Assembly: GCA_023544605.1 (NCBI GenBank)
Contig: JAMJFQ010000048.1
Location: 1 to 13,206, forward strand
DNA: 13,206 bases
Origin: ANME-2 cluster archaeon
GTDB lineage: Archaea; Halobacteriota; Methanosarcinia; Methanosarcinales; Methanocomedenaceae
Reading direction: 5' to 3'
Positions 7,932 to 13,206 of the stretch are shown in pieces (positions within the stretch are counted from its first letter, which is position 1; every line of letters begins with the position of its first letter). Position numbers and translations under genes: made by a program. The notes under the pieces are model-generated. The model searched no databases. It was not told where the DNA came from and was given only the letters and a program-made list of their open reading frames with translations.

Positions 7932-9194
7932 TCAGGACAGCACAACTGTCTCAACATACAGGTTCCTGTCCCCCAGCAGGGGGACATTGAAATCATTGGT
8001 CATGGTCACCCTGAGGGTATGATTGCCTGCACCAAGCGGCATATTCCCAAAGGGCACCTCTATTTTTGATTCGCTTGCCACTTCTTTATCGACCAAAATA
8101 TTACCATCAATGTCTATTCGGCCCTTGGCCCATTCCTGGGGCATCAGGGGCCAGTGTGCCTCAGTACTCCAACCCGTCAGGGTGATGCTGTACACTGCAT
8201 CATGTTCTAATTTAAAATCCGCACTTAATTCATCATCAGGACCACCGCCAGGCGATGACAGGATCCAGTCATTGAACTCCAATATCACAGGGGGTAACGT
8301 GAATACCAACACAGCGCTTCCATCATTCAGTCCGGGCGAATGACCCGTAACTACGCAAAGCCCCATTTCACCAGAGGTTATTGTTGTGCTACCGCTGCCA
8401 TGTGAATTGGTTTTGATCTGGTCTGTGCCCAGGTCTCCACGTGAACTGCTCACGTTGATGACATGCCCCTCAACGTGTACATCCCTTCCCCTGCTGTCTA
8501 TGACCTGTACACTCACCCTGGCAGCCGTCACTCCATCGGCAGGCACTGAATCCGGCTGTACTGATACCTGCAACCCATTGGCAAGTCCGCTTGTATTGTC
8601 CGGTCTTATGTAAGCATCCACATTATCGGTAAGGTGGGACAGGGTATATGTCTCGCCCCTATCATACACCAGTTCAAAGGTCACGGACTGGCTACCGCCT
8701 CTTAGTACCAGAGCCTGAGGCAGCCCATCCACTTCATTGGGTACCCAGCGTCCACCAGATAACAAGCCCTCCCTAAGGCGTACCGAATCATCAAGTTTGA
8801 CAAGCGTTTTGCTGCCGCCCGTGAGTTTGTAATATATGACGTTACCACCATCAGTCTCAAGTCCGGGCGGCGTATCAGTGAGAATGCCATTATTGTCCGG
8901 GTCGGGGTCCGCCCCAAAGCACAGGTATTCCAGGCGCTCAGGCAGCACCAGGTCAAAAGTCCTGATATTGCCTCCAGGAGCATAAGGATCGACCAGATCA
9001 CGCGCGTATCCTGATTGCATCTGCTGGATGGATGACTTTAATCCACCTATCTGCTGTTCCATTAATGCTGCATCCATCGAGGGTCCGGCGTTTTTCAGGC
9101 CGACTGCTGCCATAGCAATGATGATACCGACCAGTACCAGGTAGACTACCAGTTTTAGGGGAACGGTATCAATGCCCTGTTCATCTTCCCACAT
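7932..9194 (-). CDS. Pilin-like surface protein with invasin-type Ig domain and CBM60-like C-terminal domain
   Basis: Probable cell-surface protein of 420 residues. A short charged N-terminus (MWEDEQGIDTVP) leads into one hydrophobic helix at about 13-33, like archaeal class III (type IV pilin-like) signal anchors. Residues about 60-200 are a beta-rich region with a possible calcium loop (DPDPDNNG at 96-103). Residues about 207-300 look like a bacterial Ig-like Big_1/invasin domain (SVPADGVTAARVSVQVIDS). The last 120 residues end in VTMTND (396-401) and DRNLYVETVVL (409-419), a pattern recalling calcium-dependent xylan-binding modules (CBM60/CBM36). Three N-glycosylation sequons occur (200, 247, 391). 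ATG 9194 is preferred because GGTGG lies 4 bases upstream (9199-9203) and a TATA box at 9228-9236; the longer reading from 9239 would start beyond that TATA box. It belongs to the same surface cluster as the T2SF gene. Confidence 0.8.
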   Translation of the reverse strand: MWEDEQGIDTVPLKLVVYLVLVGIIIAMAAVGLKNAGPSMDAALMEQQIGGLKSSIQQMQSGYARDLVDPYAPGGNIRTFDLVLPERLEYLCFGADPDPDNNGILTDTPPGLETDGGNVIYYKLTGGSKTLVKLDDSVRLREGLLSGGRWVPNEVDGLPQALVLRGGSQSVTFELVYDRGETYTLSHLTDNVDAYIRPDNTSGLANGLQVSVQPDSVPADGVTAARVSVQVIDSRGRDVHVEGHVINVSSSRGDLGTDQIKTNSHGSGSTTITSGEMGLCVVTGHSPGLNDGSAVLVFTLPPVILEFNDWILSSPGGGPDDELSADFKLEHDAVYSITLTGWSTEAHWPLMPQEWAKGRIDIDGNILVDKEVASESKIEVPFGNMPLGAGNHTLRVTMTNDFNVPLLGDRNLYVETVVLS

Positions 9195-9227
9195 TTTTCC
9201 ACCAATTCTCGCTAAAAGATAACAACG

Positions 9228-9236
9228 TATAAATAT
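9228..9236. promoter_or_regulatory. Shared bidirectional TATA box for two divergent surface genes
   Basis: TATAAATAT reads as a good TATA box on plus and as ATATTTATA on minus. It lies 33 bases from the minus-strand ATG (9194) and 35 from the plus-strand ATG (9272). Starts about 25 bases away in each direction (near 9206 and 9257) leave short leaders that contain GGTGG (minus) or GGTGGG at 9263-9268 (plus). A second plus-strand candidate, TTTTTAAAT at 9245-9253, is too close to the ATG to leave room for its ribosome site. Confidence 0.6.
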
Positions 9237-9271
9237 CATTTGATGTTTTTAAATGCAAGACTGGTGGGAAT

Positions 9272-9943
9272 ATGGATAGACCAGATATTAACGGCAGAAT
9301 AGAGTCATTTGACCAGAGTGTGCGGAGCCTTGATAGGCGTCTACGCGCGGTAGAGAGGAGATTGTCGAGTAGTAAAGATGAATCCGGTATAATCTCTTTT
9401 GAACCTGGAGATGGACAGTTGGCGGACCCGGCCATCGAAGATGTGCAAAATGAACTGCGTGAACTGCAGGCATTCATTAGCAGCATGCGAATTGAACTGG
9501 ATACGGTACAATCAAACGACCTAAGTCATTTAAATACGTCAGTGAATGGATTACAACGTGATATGCAAACCACCATCGATAGGATAGACCAACTGGCTAA
9601 ACAGCAGATTAAAATGATAGAAGAGACGCACACCTCGTTAAATTTGCATAAGAGCGACCACAAATCAGAGATCACAACCCTGGGCAGTGAACTGGCGGAT
9701 ATAAAACAGAGATTGCAGCGCCAGGAGAATATGAACAAAATAACCATTGGCAGCATCAAGGTACCTGTGGAACTCTCTGGCATAATGGCATCCATCGCTC
9801 TTATCGTGACAGGTTACCTGGTATGGGCCGGCCGATGGGATATCATACGGTCCACATATTATCCTACAGGGTTGGCCATGCTGTTCGCAGCAGCTGTGAT
9901 TATAAAGTTCATCATGACGAACAGGCAACATGAGACTGCATGA
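9272..9943 (+). CDS. Coiled-coil protein with two C-terminal membrane segments
   Basis: Function unknown; I recognise no named domain. The 223 residues begin with a charged amphipathic segment rich in Arg (about 8-32, SLDRRLRAVERRL). A short Gly/Pro break follows, then a long predicted coiled coil at about 54-152 with regularly spaced hydrophobic residues. Two membrane spans (about 167-186 and 198-214) end the protein. It is likely tail-anchored, with the coiled coil in the cytoplasm, possibly as a scaffold for the neighbouring surface machinery. The ATG at 9272 follows GGTGGG at 9263-9268. It shares its promoter region with the divergent Ig/CBM-like gene, and its stop lies 17 bp from the end of the convergent small pilin-like gene. 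Position between the pilin-like genes is the main hint that it belongs with them. Confidence 0.8.
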   Translation: MDRPDINGRIESFDQSVRSLDRRLRAVERRLSSSKDESGIISFEPGDGQLADPAIEDVQNELRELQAFISSMRIELDTVQSNDLSHLNTSVNGLQRDMQTTIDRIDQLAKQQIKMIEETHTSLNLHKSDHKSEITTLGSELADIKQRLQRQENMNKITIGSIKVPVELSGIMASIALIVTGYLVWAGRWDIIRSTYYPTGLAMLFAAAVIIKFIMTNRQHETA

Positions 9944-9960
9944 TTCGCGTAAGGTCGCTT

Positions 9961-10395
9961 TCAACTGGATACCACTTTCAGGGCAAAATTGTTCTTTGCA
10001 TCCATAAAACCTTGTGCTTTTGCAGATAATCTCAGGTATCCCTCTCCGGTTACACTAATGGACGATGTATCCAGGCTGATCACAGCACACCCGCCCTGAC
10101 CTGTCAATCCGGTAGCAGAAGTATGAAGCCCGTAGATTGTTACAGTAGCGTCTTCCACCGCCCTGCCATCAACATCAACGACCTGAACAGTTATATTCCT
10201 GATACCGCTGCCGGCATGTATAACACTGCTCGTTGTGGTGTTATCGATCCCGATGATATCAGCATGAATGCTTCTTGGAACTAGTTCCATATCACCAATG
10301 AACATTATCATGGCAGCAAGGCCGGCCATGCCCACAATGGTCAGCACTACCATGCGCATGGGCAGGCCCATGGCTGCAGACTCGTTCCGGAACAT
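9961..10395 (-). CDS. Small pilin-like protein with Ig-fold domain (paralogue B)
   Basis: Probable membrane-anchored or pilus-like surface protein of 144 residues; no exact function known. The N-terminus has few charges and runs GLPMRMVVLTIVGMAGLAAM at about 10-29 into a hydrophobic helix ending near 34. A beta-sandwich region of the Ig or carboxypeptidase-regulatory type follows (about 65-142), with VVDVDGRAVEDATVTIYG at 72-89 and AKAQGFMD at 125-132. Two N-glycosylation sequons lie at 51 and 67. The domain and anchor align by eye with the protein encoded just upstream, suggesting tandem duplication. It starts 2 bp after that gene's stop with no ribosome site of its own, so translation is probably coupled. 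A start at the internal Met 9 is possible but would shorten the anchor flank. Confidence 0.78.
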   Translation of the reverse strand: MFRNESAAMGLPMRMVVLTIVGMAGLAAMIMFIGDMELVPRSIHADIIGIDNTTTSSVIHAGSGIRNITVQVVDVDGRAVEDATVTIYGLHTSATGLTGQGGCAVISLDTSSISVTGEGYLRLSAKAQGFMDAKNNFALKVVSS

Positions 10396-10397
10396 AT

Positions 10398-10844
10398 CTA
10401 GGTTATCAGGATTGCGGACTCGTCCGTGTAATCATAAAAGCCATTGGCCTTGGCTACCAGTTTTAGGTCGATGGAATCCTGGTTGATCCTTATGAATACA
10501 TCTGAGATCGTTACTGTCGATTTTCCACTGGCATCGGTCTTGGCAGAACCTAAACCCCCGCCGCCCGTTATTATCACGCTGGCTCCCTCCACCGGGTTAT
10601 TATCACGGTCATATAATGTCAGAATAACAGTCACGTCAGTGGGCACTCCGTTGGCAATGTCCCCTGTTACTCCTGGATTACCATCCACTGAGTCCACTTC
10701 GACCACCAGGTTCTTCTTGGACTCGGGGATTATGGCCAGCAGTGCAGCCAGTGCAACCATTCCAACCACAAGCATCACAACGATATTGATAGGAAGTTCC
10801 ATACCTTTATCGTCATGGTAAAAAGATCTGTTCTGTTTACTCAT
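10398..10844 (-). CDS. Small pilin-like protein with Ig-fold domain (paralogue A)
   Basis: Probable surface protein of 148 residues, paralogous to the gene downstream. A polar N-terminus (FYHDDKGMELP, 8-18) precedes a hydrophobic helix at about 19-39, which resembles an archaeal type IV pilin-like signal anchor; cleavage after the Gly at 14 is possible but not certain. The rest is a beta-rich Ig-like or carboxypeptidase-regulatory-like domain (about 66-146), with LYDRDNNPVEGASVIITGG at 77-95 and AKANGFYDY at 131-139, the latter echoed in the paralogue. ATG 10844 is chosen because GAGGTGGG (10852-10859) sits 7 bases upstream and a TATA box lies at 10876-10885; the in-frame ATG at 10877 falls inside that TATA box. 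It follows the T2SF gene by 55 bp and may be transcribed both with it and from its own promoter. Confidence 0.8.
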   Translation of the reverse strand: MSKQNRSFYHDDKGMELPINIVVMLVVGMVALAALLAIIPESKKNLVVEVDSVDGNPGVTGDIANGVPTDVTVILTLYDRDNNPVEGASVIITGGGGLGSAKTDASGKSTVTISDVFIRINQDSIDLKLVAKANGFYDYTDESAILIT

Positions 10845-10875
10845 ATTCCTACCCACCTCAGCAACATCACATAAC

Positions 10876-10885
10876 ATATTTAAAG
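10876..10885 (-). promoter_or_regulatory. TATA box of the two small pilin-like genes
   Basis: CTTTAAATAT on the minus strand is centred about 36 bases ahead of the ATG at 10844. The leader would hold the strong GAGGTGGG ribosome site (10852-10859). It sits between the T2SF stop and the small pilin-like genes, so these abundant-type proteins could be made at a higher level than the platform. Confidence 0.55.
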
Positions 10886-10899
10886 TTTACGAAATTTTT

Positions 10900-12837
10900 T
10901 CATACTATTGCTGCAAAAAGTGCACGACTTACTACAACCGAAATAGTAAATACCATGATGGAAACTGGCAGTATCTGCCCAAGTTCATACATGAACTGCG
11001 CCCTGTCTCCCCCGTATTCGATGCCGCCCGCAAATCTTACCAGAATGATGACCAGCACTATCATATAAAAACCCACAGTAAGTATGAACACGCCGGGAGG
11101 GATACTCTGTTCCATACCTCCGCCAACGTCTGACATTACCGAAGCGATACCCATGCCCTCTGGCAGCCTGCTGGCCTCATGGGAGATGTTCTGTAAGATC
11201 TTCTGGATGACCTCTGATAGAGCAAGCGTGACTCCTGCAATAAGTGGTGCAAATATCGTTGCAGTAGACTTCATGGTAGCGGTTACATCATAAAGCGAGC
11301 TTTTGATATTATCCTCCACCTCTTGCAGTTCCTTAAGGTGGTCTGCCAATTTTACGATGGCTACGCCGGCAGCAATATGGCTTTTATACACACTCTGGGT
11401 GAACAGTCTCATGGTTGTGTGCACCCGCTCAGAATAGATATTCCTGAATGCCCCGTACTCGCTATCAAATATGGCGCCTTCCAGTGTTGTCCTGAGCAGT
11501 GACAGGTTATTTGCCACGTCCTGGAATGTATCACCGATACGTGTACCTTTCATGGTCTGGGCGGTCTGCATAAAGGCCCATTCAGGTGAGCGTCCGTCAC
11601 TGATACGGCGGCCCAGCACGAACAGGGCATCAGCGAACTGGTGTTCGATCTCTTTTATGTCATCCCTGATGCTTTTATACGGCGTATAGACCCCTATGGC
11701 ATATATAGTAATGAACGCCGTGGCACCCCATATCAGGGGAAACGATACCGGGATGTAGCCGGTCATGGCGCCGGTACTTACGAGCCCCAGGGGATTGCCA
11801 TATGCCAGCCATACGTACCCGGAGGCACCGATGAGTACTGCTGCACCGAACGCAATTATCGATGTTATGTGCCTCGTGCGTTTGATGTTCACCAGGCGAG
11901 GGTGGGTATCAGGGATCCGGGGTGGAGGGAAGGTGGCAGGGCGCTGAAGGAGTATATATTCAGCATAACCGAAGGTTGCCAGAGGCAGTATCAGGTCATA
12001 GAGCAGTATCAGGATAAGAGCATCTACCCGCACACCCACTATGGTCAAAGCGGGCAGCAGTGCCACCAGTGCCAGCGGGATAAGGATGAAAATGCTATAG
12101 AGGATATATGTAGGTGTCTTAAGTCGGGCCGCGAATCCTCCCATTATATTCCTTGTGCCTTCCAGTACGATATCAAGGCTCTTATTCAGCGTCATCACTC
12201 TCTGGGCCTCGTCAGGTTCGTTAGCACTGCTCTTCACCAGGTGCAGTGCCCTCTTGAAGTATTCGCTGTTCTTGCCCCACTGGTTTGCAAAGGCAATTAT
12301 AGCATCATCGATGCCAGTGTACACTCTCACGTGCATATCCCAGATGAGCTTTCGCAGGTCCCGGGCAAGGGGGCGCTCAGAATTAGCAGCGGCAAAGGAG
12401 ATGGCCCGCTCCATGTTGGATACAAGTTTCATGCTCATGACGATATAGGAGAGTATCTCTGGTATGTCGCCCAGGGAATGTATCTTCATAAATCTGGCAA
12501 GTATCTTGGGGTATTCGCTCAGGTAGGTCAGCACAACAACGGGAATGAACACAGTGATGAGGAACATAAAGGCAATGGCAGGTGGACCATAGACCATGAA
12601 CTGCAGGAGCAATACATCAATTATGAGCAGCAGTATGAAAGAAAAAAGGGTGCCGGTTATGGCAAGCAATTGGGACTCATAGGGTTCAACCTCAAGACCA
12701 CAGAAATTAAGGCTGTCCAGGAATTCCTGGCTGACCGACGTCTCACTCTTTTTCTTGAAACGCTCCAGGTCTCCTACCAGCCAGCCGAAATACTGCACTG
12801 AGTGTTTACAGGAAGTTGAGTACCAGTTATTGGTCAT
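10900..12837 (-). CDS. Type II secretion system F (TadC/FlaJ-like) membrane platform protein
   Basis: Integral membrane platform of a type IV pilus or archaellum-like machine, which works with a cytoplasmic ATPase to move pilin subunits. The 645 residues contain two T2SF domains in tandem, as in archaeal FlaJ/TadC fusions: first at about 123-263 (IPEILSYIVMSMKLVSNMERA), second at about 395-545 (HQFADALFVLGRRISDGRSPE). Membrane spans are visible at about 56-78, 84-106, 243-263, 270-297, 324-344, 364-383, 525-545, 582-602 and 622-643. It is longer than FlaJ (about 560). The ATG at 12837 has GGTGGGA 5 bases upstream (12842-12848) and a TATA box at 12871-12880. No partner ATPase gene precedes it, which is unusual because the two are normally adjacent. 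The two small pilin-like genes follow on the same strand. Confidence 0.93.
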   Translation of the reverse strand: MTNNWYSTSCKHSVQYFGWLVGDLERFKKKSETSVSQEFLDSLNFCGLEVEPYESQLLAITGTLFSFILLLIIDVLLLQFMVYGPPAIAFMFLITVFIPVVVLTYLSEYPKILARFMKIHSLGDIPEILSYIVMSMKLVSNMERAISFAAANSERPLARDLRKLIWDMHVRVYTGIDDAIIAFANQWGKNSEYFKRALHLVKSSANEPDEAQRVMTLNKSLDIVLEGTRNIMGGFAARLKTPTYILYSIFILIPLALVALLPALTIVGVRVDALILILLYDLILPLATFGYAEYILLQRPATFPPPRIPDTHPRLVNIKRTRHITSIIAFGAAVLIGASGYVWLAYGNPLGLVSTGAMTGYIPVSFPLIWGATAFITIYAIGVYTPYKSIRDDIKEIEHQFADALFVLGRRISDGRSPEWAFMQTAQTMKGTRIGDTFQDVANNLSLLRTTLEGAIFDSEYGAFRNIYSERVHTTMRLFTQSVYKSHIAAGVAIVKLADHLKELQEVEDNIKSSLYDVTATMKSTATIFAPLIAGVTLALSEVIQKILQNISHEASRLPEGMGIASVMSDVGGGMEQSIPPGVFILTVGFYMIVLVIILVRFAGGIEYGGDRAQFMYELGQILPVSIMVFTISVVVSRALFAAIV

Positions 12838-12843
12838 GGAATC

Positions 12844-12861
12844 CCACCGAAGCTTAGGTGG
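12844..12861. repeat. 18-bp near-palindrome at the T2SF transcription start
   Basis: CCACCGAAGCTTAGGTGG matches its reverse complement at 16 of 18 positions. It covers the ribosome site (12842-12848) and the expected transcript start near 12850. Because only one arm would be transcribed from the TATA box at 12871-12880, it is more likely a DNA operator than an mRNA hairpin. If a longer transcript exists, the CCACC arm could pair with and hide the GGTGG ribosome site. Confidence 0.4.
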
Positions 12862-12870
12862 ATTGTGGAG

Positions 12871-12880
12871 ATATATATAC
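12871..12880 (-). promoter_or_regulatory. TATA box of the T2SF gene
   Basis: GTATATATAT on the minus strand is centred about 38 bases ahead of the ATG at 12837, giving a start near 12850 and a short leader that just includes GGTGGGA. An eight-base T-run at 12890-12897 (A-run on the minus strand) lies upstream and may bend the DNA. Confidence 0.6.
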
Positions 12881-13037
12881 TTAGTGAAATTTTTTTTATC
12901 TTATTTAGTACGTGTAACGTAATACTAAATTTTGATGGAATTATCGAAGAATCCAATGCAAAAGAAGCAACGGATTTAGTAGGTCACATACGCCCTGCTG
13001 GAGGCAGGTTGCATCAGAATTGATGAGTAATAAATTA

Positions 13038-13142
13038 TTAGAATTTCCATTCTTTTGTGCTAAAATATAAAAGACTTAACATAATGATTGAAATGAGTAA
13101 AAGTATCACAAAATTTGATTTCTCATCATTTTTATTTGACAT
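13038..13142 (-). CDS. Possible 34-residue single-span membrane peptide
   Basis: A small open frame of 34 codons plus stop. The product begins with a charged MSNKNDEKSN, continues with one hydrophobic segment at about 11-27 (FVILLLISIIMLSLLYF), and ends in a charged STKEWKF tail, which is a good layout for a small membrane peptide. AAGGT (13149-13153) lies 6 bases ahead of the ATG, and a TATA-like ATATATTC (13183-13190, minus) is at a fitting distance with a start near 13161. It lies upstream of the T2SF gene on the same strand. An antisense plus-strand frame covers much of the same DNA, and AT-rich DNA makes hydrophobic short frames by chance, so this is only a candidate. Confidence 0.35.
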   Translation of the reverse strand: MSNKNDEKSNFVILLLISIIMLSLLYFSTKEWKF

Positions 13143-13182
13143 AGTATTACCTTGGCACAATACCAAAATCCAGTTATACAGT

Positions 13183-13190
13183 GAATATAT
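13183..13190 (-). promoter_or_regulatory. Candidate TATA box of the small membrane peptide gene
   Basis: ATATATTC on the minus strand, with CTATTTAAG directly upstream (13191-13199). The predicted start near 13161 leaves a leader of about 20 bases that contains AAGGT ahead of the ATG at 13142. Dependent on the peptide gene being real. Confidence 0.3.
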
Positions 13191-13206
13191 CTTAAATAGA
13201 TACGAC

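Larger units (their letters stand above)
12881..13206. other. AT-rich right flank with little recognisable coding content
   Basis: This stretch is clearly more AT-rich than the genes to its left. Apart from the 34-residue candidate it holds a short GC-richer block (about 12967-13015) with a small hairpin (CCTGC at 12994-12998 and GCAGG at 13004-13008). A plus-strand frame without an ATG ends at TGA 13021-13023. A second plus-strand frame runs from ATG 13084 or 13093 to the window edge, with a TATA-like AAAATATAAAAG (about 13062-13073) upstream of it. None matches a family I know. No tRNA, CRISPR or insertion sequence is seen. Confidence 0.5.

Noticed and set aside
9192..9239. Longer start (ATG 9239) for the Ig/CBM-like gene
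   Set aside because: It would put the start beyond the TATA box at 9228-9236. The ATG at 9194 has a ribosome site and yields a normal pilin-like N-terminus.
10842..10877. Longer start (ATG 10877) for small pilin-like paralogue A
   Set aside because: This ATG lies inside the TATA box, while the ATG at 10844 has GAGGTGGG at good distance.
11641..12801. 386-codon plus-strand open frame opposite the T2SF gene
   Set aside because: It lies wholly antisense to a clear T2SF gene, and its product is rich in His, Tyr and Gln with no membrane or domain pattern. It is a by-product of the codon use on the other strand.
12865..13023. Plus-strand frame of about 52 codons from GTG, ending at TGA 13021
   Set aside because: It has no ATG and no ribosome site, and it overlaps the T2SF promoter. 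The second half looks faintly coding, so a gene remnant cannot be excluded, but I could match it to nothing.
1..13206. tRNA, rRNA, CRISPR, insertion sequence or prophage features
   Set aside because: I looked for direct repeats with even spacing, cloverleaf-like arms and transposase or integrase motifs, and found none convincing by eye. A covariance-model scan would be the decisive test for RNA genes.

Overview
The window looks archaeal and most resembles the Methanosarcinales and their relatives, including anaerobic methane oxidisers; this lineage call is an inference and only moderately sure. Support comes from AT-rich TATA boxes about 25 bases ahead of inferred transcript starts, GGTG-type ribosome sites, very short or absent leaders, and archaeal cell-surface genes (pilin-like anchors and a TadC/FlaJ-like membrane platform). 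Genes are packed very tightly: ends meet at 2 to 17 bp, and one convergent pair overlaps by 66 bp.

The left part (43-5078, plus strand) is a probable mutS-mutL-marC operon. mutS and mutL overlap by 14 bp and encode a complete mismatch-repair pair of bacterial type. MutL carries the endonuclease motif and a sliding-clamp motif. A MarC-family membrane protein follows 31 bp later. Convergent to it is an MscS-type mechanosensitive channel gene (5013-5975, minus). This gene diverges from hisD (6091-7365, plus, histidinol dehydrogenase) across a 115-bp AT-rich region that holds a perfect 16-bp palindrome. After hisD comes a small membrane protein with a Glu-rich linker and a classical C2H2 zinc finger (7441-7929).

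The right part (7932-12837) is a cell-surface cluster. It holds a 645-residue double-domain T2SF membrane platform (minus), two small pilin-like Ig-fold proteins that look like tandem duplicates (minus), a coiled-coil protein with two C-terminal membrane segments (plus), and a 420-residue pilin-like protein with an invasin-like Ig domain and a C-terminal domain resembling calcium-dependent xylan-binding modules (minus). The last gene and the coiled-coil gene diverge from a single TATA element that reads well in both directions. No secretion ATPase or prepilin peptidase lies in the window, so the platform is either served from elsewhere or is an orphan. My reading is that the cluster builds or anchors a type IV pilus-like surface structure with sugar-binding ability.

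The right end (12881-13206) is AT-rich. Its best candidate is a 34-residue single-span membrane peptide gene on the minus strand with its own TATA box and ribosome site. I see no tRNA, rRNA, CRISPR array, transposase or phage gene.
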